Below, piece after piece: positions 9,213 to 18,023 of a stretch of DNA of 64,000 nucleotides; position 1 is the stretch's first letter; every line of letters starts with the position of its first letter. This stretch comes from Thermoflexibacter ruber (lineage in GTDB: Bacteria; Bacteroidota; Bacteroidia; Cytophagales; Thermoflexibacteraceae), in contig NZ_FONY01000001.1 of NCBI RefSeq assembly GCF_900113045.1, positions 186,001 through 250,000 of the forward strand. The letters run 5' to 3'. The notes under the pieces were generated by a model that did not search any database, was not told where the DNA came from, and was given only the letters and a program-made list of their open reading frames with translations. The position numbers and the translations under genes were made by a program.

Positions 9213-10061
9213 TTATTTCATTGTTATAAAAGTTTTTAGTTGGCTCAAATACCAATCTTTATCGTCATACATAATAAAGTGTAAACCTTTATTGGCATAT
9301 TGCAGATTGGCTGTTTTTAGGTTTTTGTATTGAGCGTCTATTTGGGGCTTGATATTGACAAAATACGATTCTAACAAAATTAAAGAGGGACATTTAATCG
9401 CTTTTATCTTTTCCCGCAAGTCGACGTTGTAAAAATCGCAATACATAGTGGCAAAAGTTTTTTTGTCTGATTGCACACTCCATCGCACCACCAAATCTTG
9501 CTTAGTAGTATCGGCAACTAATTGAGGAATAGATTGTTTTTGTATTTGGTAAAACTGCTCGTCAGTTAAACCCTCCATTTGACTAATCATTGGCGAACAG
9601 TCATTGTTTTCCTTAGAAATGAAATCTGGATTGGAAAGTGCTTGTAAGCAAGGCAAGGCATCAACTACAATCAATTTACTAAGCAAGTCAGGAAAATCCG
9701 AAGCAATAGCCATTGCCAAACCACCGCCCATGCTGTGTCCGACAAGAATAGGTTTATCAATTTTATTGTCTTTGATAAACTGAACGATACTGCTTGCCCA
9801 ATTTTTAAAACTTGCGTTGGCTTGCGGTTTTACGCCTGCAAAACCTGCCATCGTTACGGTGTAACAAGTGTACTCATTTTCAAACTCTTTTTTAGTTTCG
9901 CTCCACACTTCTCCTGAGCAGGCAAAACCCGGAATAAAAATAATAGCTTTTTTTCCTTTTCCACTTTTGTTAGACTCAAAAGTATAATTATTTGTTTGCC
10001 CAAACCCATTGATAGTCAAAGCAAAAAATAAGAAAGCGAAGGTAATTTTTACTGCGTTCAT
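9213..10061 (-). CDS. Secreted alpha/beta hydrolase
   Basis: 282 residues with an N-terminal signal peptide ending near 'NGFGQ'. Core motifs: 'IIFIPGFACSGEVW' (oxyanion loop), 'LVGHSMGG' (nucleophile Ser), and 'KGLHFIMYDD' (probable catalytic His); the acid probably lies in the segment following 'CPSLILLES', where the usual D is not obvious. It is the first gene of the minus-strand operon with the ECF sigma factor one base downstream. A secreted hydrolase sharing an operon with a sigma factor is unusual and may report on the envelope. Confidence 0.75.
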   Translation of the reverse strand: MNAVKITFAFLFFALTINGFGQTNNYTFESNKSGKGKKAIIFIPGFACSGEVWSETKKEFENEYTCYTVTMAGFAGVKPQANASFKNWASSIVQFIKDNKIDKPILVGHSMGGGLAMAIASDFPDLLSKLIVVDALPCLQALSNPDFISKENNDCSPMISQMEGLTDEQFYQIQKQSIPQLVADTTKQDLVVRWSVQSDKKTFATMYCDFYNVDLREKIKAIKCPSLILLESYFVNIKPQIDAQYKNLKTANLQYANKGLHFIMYDDKDWYLSQLKTFITMK

Positions 10062-10509
10062 CTTGACTAATTTTTAATTTTTCTAATTTTTTGTCTTTTA
10101 GATACGCAGGCGACTAATTTGTTACAAAAGTTGCAAACTTTTTTCTAAATATTACTTTTGCTTTGATTTGCAATGTGCTTATGAAGTTTTTTGGAGTCTA
10201 TTTTCACTTTGAGGTACAGCACAATTACAAGGACTTAGAATGCAGTAGTGCCTTTCAAAACATTGATTGGCGAAATTTTCCTCCAAGATGTTAAAAAATG
10301 CAGTAAATAAATAGGCTACTCAGCCGTAGCCAAGACTTCAAAACCTTGACTAACATTTATTTAGTAAGGATTCTGTACCAAACTACCCTAACAAAAACAT
10401 CTTCTTTTTTAGAGTTATTGTTATCAAATTCTTAAACAAATTTTACCCGACTTGGTTATATATGGTATTACAACTTGAGGGCTTAAATAAACACAATCAA
10501 ATTTTATTT
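10062..10509. other. Intergenic region without a recognised gene
   Basis: 448 bases between the divergent hydrolase operon and the outer-membrane-like gene. It must hold both promoters. I see AT-rich sequence and a small inverted repeat (AAAGTT-GCA-AACTTT near 10123-10139) but no coding frame, tRNA or clear terminator. Confidence 0.4.
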
Positions 10510-11241
10510 ATGCGTTTTATTCTTTTTGTTTTTATAGTATCTGCATCACAAGCACTAGCTCAACAAAATCTTTTCAATATACCATCTGGAGACATAACTG
10601 CTCGAAATAAGACTTTCTATCAACACCAAATTAATGTATATCCAAATAAATTGGAGTCAAAAGGGCATTTTGTCTATGGCTTGGGAAAAGGCTGGGATAT
10701 TGGTGCAAACATAGTTGGGAAAGAGTTTAATTTCTATCCAGATTGGGAGTTTAACTACAACGACAACCCCCAATTAGGGGCTTTGTTTCCTTATCTCATG
10801 TTTACAGCTCAGAAGCAGTTTAATCTCAGCGAAAAATTTGATTTAAACTTTGGTACACAAACTGGCTTTAACTTAAGTAGGAAAATCTCGAATAAAGAGT
10901 TAGCATTTTTTAACTATATGCTTGGGGTGTACTATTTTATGGGTAAAAAAAGCCGTGTGGTAGGTGGGCTGTACCATACCAACGATTTTTTTGTAGGAGA
11001 AGGAAACAACGCTGGTGTAATGTTAGGCTATGAGGTGAAACTTTCTAAGAGATTTTACTTGATGGGGGACTGGATAAGTGGGAATAATATCCACTCAGTA
11101 GCAGTGATTGGTGGCATGTATAATGCCTCCAGAAGGATACAGTTATGCTCTGGCTTGCTTATACCCAACCCGGAAAATCCAAACCCCTTAGGTATTGTTT
11201 TGGAGATAAATATTTTAGGTTGGGACTTAGATTTGGATTAG
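10510..11241 (+). CDS. Secreted, outer-membrane-like protein of unknown function
   Basis: 243 residues. The ATG at 10510 gives a clean signal peptide (MRFILFVFIVSASQALAQ); the upstream in-frame ATG at 10462 would place 16 extra residues before it and is less likely. The mature protein has alternating strands with aromatic ends (GWDIGANIVGKEF, FNLSEKFDLNFGTQ, GAMLGYEV-type segments) consistent with a beta-barrel porin-like fold, ending in 'LGIVLEINILGWDLDLD'. Family not recognised. Monocistronic by position. Confidence 0.6.
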   Translation: MRFILFVFIVSASQALAQQNLFNIPSGDITARNKTFYQHQINVYPNKLESKGHFVYGLGKGWDIGANIVGKEFNFYPDWEFNYNDNPQLGALFPYLMFTAQKQFNLSEKFDLNFGTQTGFNLSRKISNKELAFFNYMLGVYYFMGKKSRVVGGLYHTNDFFVGEGNNAGVMLGYEVKLSKRFYLMGDWISGNNIHSVAVIGGMYNASRRIQLCSGLLIPNPENPNPLGIVLEINILGWDLDLD

Positions 11242-11324
11242 ATTTAGCAATAGTTCGTGCAAGTCATCTATCTGTTTAGCAAGGTCTTCATATTTTTAAA
11301 ATCTGTTTTTGTAATATTTAGTTG

Positions 11325-11665
11325 TACTCAAAATCAAATGATTTTTCAATCCCTTTCTTTTGTTAAGAAAGGGACTTTGGCTCTCTGACACTTTTTCCAA
11401 TGAACAATACTACATGTAACTTTAAGCCTGTAGGACTATTATCTTAGTAAAAAAGAGTAAACCCAACCCACCCACAGTAACGCCGTAGGTGTGAAATATG
11501 CCACCGCTACGCGGTTTTATTCATTATTTTCTAAAAAAATAGCACACCTTCGGTGTTAGTCAAAGGCAGATGAAAGTCCAATGCTTACATAAGTTTTACA
11601 AAGGAAGTGTCAGAGAAACGGGACTTTGTAGTAAAGAAAATTTCAAAAATACTTTTGATTGAGTA
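11325..11665. mobile_element. MITE-like element with IS630-type ends
   Basis: The ends are related inverted repeats: TACTCAAAATCAAA at 11325-11338 and TTTTGATTGAGTA at 11653-11665 (TACTCAA-TCAAA with a 2-base gap). Inside is a perfect 12-base inverted repeat (TCTCTGACACTT at 11382-11393, its complement at 11605-11616) and a 9-bp hairpin at 11351-11373. The right end shares ATTGAGTATAA with the sequence just after the IS630 transposase remnant at 44960-44970, so the element may be a non-autonomous IS630/Tc1-type derivative. No coding frame inside; it occupies most of the gap 11242-11805. Confidence 0.5.
11480..11556. repeat. Cluster of three 5-bp-stem/3-base-loop mini-hairpins
   Basis: Three short palindromes of the same build: ACGCC-GTA-GGTGT (11480-11492, one G-T pair), ACCGC-TAC-GCGGT (11503-11515) and ACACC-TTC-GGTGT (11544-11556). 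A second cluster with the same design, including an identical 19-base copy, lies at 56017-56150. Confidence 0.6.
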
Positions 11666-11805
11666 TAATAAAAAGTATGCAAAAAGTAAAGATTGGACAA
11701 CCTTACTTGCATTCTTAGGATAAGCACTAAGTATTTCATAATGAACTCAGTAGAAGCTCAAAGTTCTTGCTGAGTTTTTTTTAATGAAAACAAAAAAATA
11801 GCCTC

Positions 11806-12693
11806 TCAGATTATTCTCTTTCTTTTAAACCACAGATAAATTATCCCTGATATTACTACCATCGTCCCTAAGGTCAAAAAATAACCATTTTGCCATTTGA
11901 GTTCAGGCATATTTTCAAAGTTCATTCCGTATATTCCTACGACAAATGTTAAAGGTAGAAAAAAAGCCGAGAATATGGTCAGCAATTTCATCACGTCATT
12001 GCTTTTTTGAGCATTTACAGAATGATAGGTATTCAGCAAGTTGTTTGCATTTTCTAACACCTCGTCGTAGTTCAAAATCAGGCTTAGCAGGCGGTCTTTG
12101 ATGTCTTGCAATGCTGTTTTGCTATCTTCACTTACTTCAATCTGATTGACAACACTCTGAAATAATTGCAATAGTTTTTTGGTGATGCGAGTTTGTGTTT
12201 TGAGAAAATATAAATCCTCGAGGGATACTTTTGAGTAATCTTTTAAGAAAATCGTTTTTTCAAAGTCCTCTATTTTTTTATCTAATTCATTGAGAGGCGG
12301 CTGATAAGTTTCTACCATTTTATGAATCAAGTAAAGTAAAAGGTCTTCTGCCTTTGTAAACTCTTTATGTAGGTTATTTAAGAAATCAAAAGGCTTTCTA
12401 TGAATAGAAATTAGCTTATCTTTATTGTAAAAGAAAGCTATTTTGTTAGATAGCTCATTAATAGTAGTGGCACCTTGCTCAATAGTGGAGGTAAATGCCC
12501 GCAAAATTAAAAAATTGTAAGTGTCTTGCTTTTCAAACTTTGGCAAGTGCCCAGCTTCTAAGCTGTCCTTGATTTGGAAAACATCTAAGTTGTGTTCCTC
12601 TGCAATTCTATTCAGACTTGCTCTATCTGGTTGCCAAATGTCTGTCCATACAAAATTTGTAAATTTCTCGACTTTTTGAATGCTATTTTGCAT
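11806..12693 (-). CDS. corA: CorA family divalent metal ion transporter
   Basis: 295 residues from the ATG at 12693; a GTG 72 bases upstream (12765) would add 24 residues without visible homology. The large soluble N-terminal part carries CorA features (WTDIWQPDRASLNRIAEEHNLD, then 'LEAGHLPKFEKQD'), a long helical stretch, and two C-terminal membrane helices with the signature 'VGIYGMNFENMPEL' (GMN motif, needed for Mg2+ selection) between them and a basic end. It acts as an inner-membrane Mg2+/Co2+ channel pentamer. Follows the DUF2339 gene with about 95 bases between. Confidence 0.9.
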   Translation of the reverse strand: MQNSIQKVEKFTNFVWTDIWQPDRASLNRIAEEHNLDVFQIKDSLEAGHLPKFEKQDTYNFLILRAFTSTIEQGATTINELSNKIAFFYNKDKLISIHRKPFDFLNNLHKEFTKAEDLLLYLIHKMVETYQPPLNELDKKIEDFEKTIFLKDYSKVSLEDLYFLKTQTRITKKLLQLFQSVVNQIEVSEDSKTALQDIKDRLLSLILNYDEVLENANNLLNTYHSVNAQKSNDVMKLLTIFSAFFLPLTFVVGIYGMNFENMPELKWQNGYFLTLGTMVVISGIIYLWFKRKRII

Positions 12694-12788
12694 TGGGGCT
12701 TTTGATAGTTCTTTATAAATACTTGCTTTTGGGGTTATGGAATAATCCAATGGAAAAATAAACACTTATCTCCACAAATAAAAACATT

Positions 12789-15458
12789 TCATGGCTTACT
12801 TTCCTCTGGTGGTGGTGGCTCATCATCAAACTTTGATTCTTCTTTGCTGTCTTCCTCTGGAAAATAGGCTTTTTCTTTTTGAATATCTCTGACTCTCTTT
12901 CGCTCCTCTCTTTCTTCTTTGTCTTTATTGATTCTTGCTTGCTTGCCTTGTAAGACTGCTTTGACTGCTTCCGTATCCAACTCTCCTTCTAAGACCATGA
13001 TTCTAAGCTGATTGTATAGATAGGAAATAAATAAGAGCAAGCCACCAATAAAAATCAGGGAAATAATACGAGAAAACATACTGATATTTCTAAAATCAAG
13101 TACAAAGAACTTCACCAAAATAGCCGTGAAAAGCACCAAAGACATCATGCGCAAAGCCTGAATCTTATATCTCATTCCCGCATACATCATTCCAAAGGAG
13201 ATTACTCCCCAGAGAATAGGATAAAGCAAGCGATGAGTATCTTCCAAGAGTTCGCCCATGCTTTCAGGATTAGCAGCATCATAGCCCAATAGTACCACAA
13301 GGTGGTCTAACTCTGCACTGAGGTGAAAAATCATGACTGCACTCACTACCCATAGCAAAGAAGCAAACTCTGAGTTGCTCTCTTTGGTTTTTTTATAGAC
13401 ACTTACTAAAAGTAAATACATAGCGACAAAGGCAATCCCTATGTTGATGTAGTGTGTCATGAAGTGACTAAGCGGGGTAGCAGGGTCGCCTTCCAAATAT
13501 CTATTTCTTAGTTCTATAGTGCTTGAGTGTCCATACAATAGATAAGACACTATCAAAATCACCATCAAATACTCTGCGTAGGTCTGTACCTTGCTAACGC
13601 TGTTGCGGTCTGCCCAAAGCCAAAATAGCATGACAAAAAAGCCATTATAAATGCCAATAATCAGGCGAGTCAGGTCTTTGTTGGTAAAAGGGTGATAGTT
13701 CAGTTCTATTGCTCCTGTGGCATAGACAATAGCAATCAGCAAACCTCCCAAAATACCTGTGTAAGTTTCAGCAGTGAAAGTAAGCAACATACTTCCTTTG
13801 GCTTTCTGTAACAAAATCGCAATAGAAATGCCTATGCCTACTACTGTAAAGAAACTTCCATACACTGCATCATTAAAGAAGGCTACTACATCTATATTGG
13901 CATTGAAATAGTAAGTCCTTGACCATACGGTAAATAGCATGATAAGGGAAAGAGCAAAAATAACCGCACTTGCATCGGCAAAAAGTTGGATTCGACTTCT
14001 ATAAGCCAGCCACAAAAGTGCAACTGCCTCCAGCCCCCAAAACATATTTAACTGCAAAGGTGTATCCGCAAATACAAGTGGCGACAAGGAAACCAACCCT
14101 AAGGCTATAAAAAGTGAATAAGTCATCAACTTCTCATCATGACGCGGGTGAGGTTTGATAAAGACCACCAATAAACCATAGAATAAGCCCAAAGCCAAGC
14201 AAAATACGCCAAAATATTCTTTGACTAAGCTCATGTGGCTGAGCCAATGATAAATAGAATAACAATATAAAACTGCATTGATAAAAAAGAAATTATAATC
14301 CAAACTGCTCAGTTTGACTTCTCCTTTAGCGATGTAAGGTCTAAGGCTGCGGGTAATGGTCATTGCCAAGAATTGTAAGAAAAACAAGGTAGCAAAAATC
14401 ACCCCTCCTGTGAAAACATCTTCTCCTGTCCGCTCCGTAAAATTCATCCACGAATCAAAGAAAAGGAGCGTAAAAACAAAAACTAAGTTATTGATAATAT
14501 GCCACCTTTTTATATAGGCTATACCCATGATAAGCAAGTTAATAACAAAAATGTAAATAAAGAAAGCTACATAATCTTCGTTAGCTTTGACTAAAAATGG
14601 AGTGCTGTATGCCCCCAGCAATGCCACAATTGCCAAGATGTACCGATTGTGATAGACAGCAAAGAATAAGGCTAAGGCTGTAATGAGAATTTTTGCTGTA
14701 AAAGCAATAAATTGAGGGAACAGGTCATAGTCCCGATAGGCTAAATAAGAAGTATAATACAAAATCGTAACCGTAGAAGTTACAAAGAGCATACTCAGGT
14801 TAGGATTCTCATCTCTGAGTTGGTGGGCAAAAAAGCCAAAAATACCCGCAAAAATTAGCCCCATAAGTAACCTATTCCCTTCCGCCAAGTAACCTGTTTC
14901 TACTCCTTGATTAATCAAGAAAATTACGCCCAAAGTAAGAATAACCATACCTACTTTGTTAATGATATTTTCGTAGATATATTCTTCTGTGTCTTTATTA
15001 GTTTGGGCTAATATCTTTCTTGCAATTTCTCTTTTATTTTTTTCATCTAAATTCTCAATATCTATTTCTTCTTGGGTCTCATCTTCCTCATAAAAGGCTT
15101 TGAGATATACTTTTTTGTATTCTTTTCCTGTAATTTTATCAAAATCTATGGTAGGATATTCTGGGTCTTCTAATTTATTTTTCTTCTTAGTATGTCTTAG
15201 CGTATGCCCAAAAGGATAATGACTCAGGTCTAATTCCTCATCGTCTTGTATAGAAAAAGCACTCTTATCCAACAATAACTTGTATTGCGGGTCGTCGTCC
15301 ATATTTTTAAAGGAATCGTCTTTGCTAATTCTTTTCCTATGCTCAGCTACTTCCCTTTTAAAATCTTCAATCCTTTTTGCTAAATCCTCAACTTCATTAA
15401 TTCCTGCTTTGGACTTGTTTTTTTCTTCTAATTCCTCATCATTATCTTTAATGTCCAT
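12789..15458 (-). CDS. Large multi-pass membrane protein, DUF2339 family
   Basis: 889 residues from the ATG at 15458 (a TTG two codons upstream is in frame). Residues ~1-155 are charged and coiled-coil-like. Then follow more than twenty hydrophobic helices of even spacing to about residue 835, then a charged K/E/R-rich tail ending in an acidic proline stretch. This layout, and motifs such as 'GVIFLINQGVETGYLAEGNRLLMG', match DUF2339 predicted membrane proteins. Function is unknown in the family. The length is typical. Confidence 0.75.
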   Translation of the reverse strand: MDIKDNDEELEEKNKSKAGINEVEDLAKRIEDFKREVAEHRKRISKDDSFKNMDDDPQYKLLLDKSAFSIQDDEELDLSHYPFGHTLRHTKKKNKLEDPEYPTIDFDKITGKEYKKVYLKAFYEEDETQEEIDIENLDEKNKREIARKILAQTNKDTEEYIYENIINKVGMVILTLGVIFLINQGVETGYLAEGNRLLMGLIFAGIFGFFAHQLRDENPNLSMLFVTSTVTILYYTSYLAYRDYDLFPQFIAFTAKILITALALFFAVYHNRYILAIVALLGAYSTPFLVKANEDYVAFFIYIFVINLLIMGIAYIKRWHIINNLVFVFTLLFFDSWMNFTERTGEDVFTGGVIFATLFFLQFLAMTITRSLRPYIAKGEVKLSSLDYNFFFINAVLYCYSIYHWLSHMSLVKEYFGVFCLALGLFYGLLVVFIKPHPRHDEKLMTYSLFIALGLVSLSPLVFADTPLQLNMFWGLEAVALLWLAYRSRIQLFADASAVIFALSLIMLFTVWSRTYYFNANIDVVAFFNDAVYGSFFTVVGIGISIAILLQKAKGSMLLTFTAETYTGILGGLLIAIVYATGAIELNYHPFTNKDLTRLIIGIYNGFFVMLFWLWADRNSVSKVQTYAEYLMVILIVSYLLYGHSSTIELRNRYLEGDPATPLSHFMTHYINIGIAFVAMYLLLVSVYKKTKESNSEFASLLWVVSAVMIFHLSAELDHLVVLLGYDAANPESMGELLEDTHRLLYPILWGVISFGMMYAGMRYKIQALRMMSLVLFTAILVKFFVLDFRNISMFSRIISLIFIGGLLLFISYLYNQLRIMVLEGELDTEAVKAVLQGKQARINKDKEEREERKRVRDIQKEKAYFPEEDSKEESKFDDEPPPPEESKP

Positions 15459-15652
15459 GGTCAATTGGTAAATTTAGACTACCAAAAATAGCAATTTTTT
15501 TTGTTTTACAATTATAAATCAACTTTTTATTTTAGTACCTTTAAAGTATTACTTTAAATCCTAAACACTAAGATAGAAAAATCTTTTGGCGTTTCCAACA
15601 AAACAATTCTTTTCCTATCTTTACCGTTTAAAACTTTGATAATAACTTTTGC

Positions 15653-16063
15653 ATGATTTATCTCACAGAAAATAAGATAGATGTAAACTACTTGCTTGAT
15701 TTTGTCCAACACGAAGAGGCAGGAGCTGTAGATATATTCATCGGCACGGTACGCAGTAAAACCTCTGATAAGAAGGTAGTGCGTCTGGAATACGAAGCCT
15801 ACGATACTATGGCGATTAAAAAGATACAAGAGATTGTCAGTCAAGCAACTCAGCAATGGAATATACTCAAATATGCTGTAGTACATCGCAAAGGTATATT
15901 GCAAATCGGGGAGGCGGCGGTAGTCATTGCCGTAGCTACTCCTCACAGACAAGCGGCATTTGAGGCTTGCAAATACATCATAGATACCATCAAAGCAAAC
16001 GTACCGATTTGGAAAAAAGAGGTCTATGAGAACGGCGAAATATGGGTAGCAGCGCATCCTTAG
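15653..16063 (+). CDS. moaE: Molybdopterin synthase catalytic subunit MoaE
   Basis: 136 residues. MoaE converts precursor Z (cPMP) to molybdopterin using sulfur carried by MoaD. Visible motifs: 'GAVDIFIGTVR' near the N-terminus, 'LEYEAYDTMA', 'HRKGILQIGEAAVVIAV', and the C-terminal 'VPIWKKE' with the active-site Lys residues. Length is normal. No moaA, moaC, moaD or mog is in the window, so the rest of the pathway must be elsewhere. It precedes the E2 acyltransferase by 32 bases, probably cotranscribed. A near-consensus -7 box (TATCTTTA) lies at 15616-15623. Confidence 0.93.
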   Translation: MIYLTENKIDVNYLLDFVQHEEAGAVDIFIGTVRSKTSDKKVVRLEYEAYDTMAIKKIQEIVSQATQQWNILKYAVVHRKGILQIGEAAVVIAVATPHRQAAFEACKYIIDTIKANVPIWKKEVYENGEIWVAAHP

Positions 16064-16095
16064 AATAAATAAAAACCTTAAAATAAACAACATAT

Positions 16096-17439
16096 ATGGC
16101 ATTAGTGGAAATGGTCATGCCCAAAATGGGCGAAAGTGTCATGGAAGGCACGATTTTGAATTGGTTAAAAAAAGTAGGTGATAAAATAGAGCAAGATGAG
16201 CCTGTTTTAGAAGTAGCCACCGACAAGGTAGATACTGAAATTCCAGCAACTCATGCAGGCATTCTGACCGAAATATTGGCACAGGTTGGCGAGGTAGTCC
16301 CTATTGGCAAGCCTATCGCTCTGATTCAGACAGAAGGCAAGGCAGAAACCTCCCCTACCCTACCCTCTCATGCGGAGGAGAAGCATAAAATCTTGGCAGA
16401 AAGCATGATATTAGACGAGCCAATGACTTCAGAAAACCTTGCCCAACTGCTTACAGCCCCTGTGGAGGGTCGATTCTACTCTCCTCTGGTGATGAGCATT
16501 GCAAAGGAAGAAGGCATTAGTAGCGAAGAACTTAGTCGTATTGTTGGCACAGGCAAAGAAGGCAGAGTAACCAAAAATGACATTCTCAAATACGTAGAGG
16601 CAAAGAAAAAATCTCCTCAGCCAAGTCTTCCCAAACAAGAACCTACCGTTCAGAAAACACCTGTAGTAGAAACAGTAAAGCCACAAGTAGAAGTAGTTAA
16701 GCCTGTGGCTCCCGCAGCTTCTTACTCAGGAAATGTGGACATTATCGAGATGGACCGAATGAGGAAGATGATAGCCCAACGCATGGTGGACTCCAAGCGT
16801 ATTTCCCCGCATGTAACTTCTTTTGTGGAGGCAGATGTAACCAACATCGTCAATTGGAAAAATGCCCATGCCAAGCTACTCAAAGAAAGAGAGGGAGTAA
16901 GCCTAACCTACACGCCTATTTTCATCATGGCAGTTGTTAAAGCACTGAAAGACTATCCTTTGGTCAATTCTTCTATAGACGGCGATAACATCATCGTCAA
17001 GAAAGACATCAATATCGGGCTGGCTGTAGCCTTGCCAAGTGGCAACCTGATAGTTCCTGTTATCAAAAATGCAGACCAACTCAATCTACTTGGTTTGACC
17101 AAGCAGGTCAATGACTTGGCAAAAAGAGCAAGAGAAAACAAACTTACCCCTGACGAGCTTTCTGGGGGGACATATACAGTCTCGAACATAGGCTCTTTTG
17201 GCAATGTCATGGGAACGCCTATCATCTTGCAACCCCAAGTGGCTATCTTGTCTTTGGGAACGATTCAGAAAAAGCCTGCGGTCATAGAAACCGAGTACGG
17301 CGATGTCATTGCTATCCGCCAAATGATGTTCCTTTCGCACTCTTACGACCATAGAATTATTGACGGGGCTTTGGGTGGCTCATTTGTCCGTAGGGTGGCA
17401 GATTATTTAGAAAAGTTTGATGTGAAACAAAGTATCTGA
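16096..17439 (+). CDS. Dihydrolipoamide acyltransferase (E2 of a 2-oxo acid dehydrogenase complex)
   Basis: 447 residues with the full E2 layout. Lipoyl domain at ~1-78 with the lipoylated Lys44 in 'EVATDKVDTE'; E3/E1-binding domain at ~133-172 ('YSPLVMSIAKEEGISSEEL', 'GRVTKNDIL'); Pro/Val/Lys-rich linker; catalytic domain from ~215 with the active-site His in 'SYDHRIIDGA' near the end. It transfers an acyl group from lipoate to CoA. The type (branched-chain, 2-oxoglutarate or pyruvate) cannot be fixed because no E1 or E3 is adjacent; the single lipoyl domain favours branched-chain or 2-oxoglutarate types. Confidence 0.92.
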   Translation: MALVEMVMPKMGESVMEGTILNWLKKVGDKIEQDEPVLEVATDKVDTEIPATHAGILTEILAQVGEVVPIGKPIALIQTEGKAETSPTLPSHAEEKHKILAESMILDEPMTSENLAQLLTAPVEGRFYSPLVMSIAKEEGISSEELSRIVGTGKEGRVTKNDILKYVEAKKKSPQPSLPKQEPTVQKTPVVETVKPQVEVVKPVAPAASYSGNVDIIEMDRMRKMIAQRMVDSKRISPHVTSFVEADVTNIVNWKNAHAKLLKEREGVSLTYTPIFIMAVVKALKDYPLVNSSIDGDNIIVKKDINIGLAVALPSGNLIVPVIKNADQLNLLGLTKQVNDLAKRARENKLTPDELSGGTYTVSNIGSFGNVMGTPIILQPQVAILSLGTIQKKPAVIETEYGDVIAIRQMMFLSHSYDHRIIDGALGGSFVRRVADYLEKFDVKQSI

Positions 17440-17462
17440 TTTTGAAAAAGTAAAACAAAAAG

Positions 17463-17497
17463 AGGGTGTCCGAAAGTCGAAACACCCTTTTTTTTAT
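17463..17497 (+). terminator. Rho-independent terminator after the E2 gene
   Basis: AGGGTGT (17463-17469) pairs with ACACCCT (17482-17488), 12-base loop, followed directly by a long T run. It closes the moaE-E2 unit 24 bases after the stop codon. Confidence 0.85.
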
Positions 17498-17575
17498 ATT
17501 TTCAACCCAAAATCCATAAGATTATAGAAAAAAGTTGTAAGATTACAAACATTTAATAAACCTAATTATATAAAT

Positions 17576-17995
17576 ATGATAAAAAGCATTTTATCCTTGC
17601 TACTTTTTGGGATAATAGCTACGACAGCCTGTACTTCCGAAAAAGTAAATGCTACCCTTGCCGCTATTCTCTACGAAGGAGGTGGAACTTGGAAAGTAAC
17701 TTATGCCAAATTTGGTGATGAGGAAGCTCCAAGAGGAATGTACGACCGCTTCACTATTCAGTTTAGAAACAACGGCACTTATGTAGTTGTCAATCCTGAT
17801 GGCTCTGTCATTTTTACTCCTTCCCTTTTAGGAAATTGGAAGGAAGGAAGCAATAACACTATTATCTTTGACGGAACAGTTATCGTTAGAGAATTGAAAA
17901 ACCTTCGTACCGCTAACAAACTCGTCTTTGAGTGGGAAGTAAATATTCCCGGTAAAGTAACTACTACCTACCGCATCGAACTCATCAAAGCATAA
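17576..17995 (+). CDS. Small lipocalin-like lipoprotein
   Basis: 139 residues. The N-terminus is a lipoprotein signal with a probable lipobox ATTAC (Cys19). The mature part has 'GGTWKVTYAKFGDEE' followed by alternating strands 'FTIQFRNNGTYVVVNPDGS', 'LGNWKEGSNNTIIFDG', 'NKLVFEWEV', a pattern seen in Bacteroidota lipocalin-like lipoproteins (W-K-V-x-Y start, then G-x-W-x-x-x-x-x-x-x-I). Ligand and role unknown. It lies 28 bases before the LamG surface protein and may share its transcript. Confidence 0.65.
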   Translation: MIKSILSLLLFGIIATTACTSEKVNATLAAILYEGGGTWKVTYAKFGDEEAPRGMYDRFTIQFRNNGTYVVVNPDGSVIFTPSLLGNWKEGSNNTIIFDGTVIVRELKNLRTANKLVFEWEVNIPGKVTTTYRIELIKA

Positions 17996-18023
17996 TTTAC
18001 ATACTTTAAACTTTATAAATTAA

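Noticed and set aside
15554-16102. 182-codon minus-strand frame antisense to moaE
   Set aside because: Tyr/Phe-rich shadow of moaE, which is clear on the plus strand.
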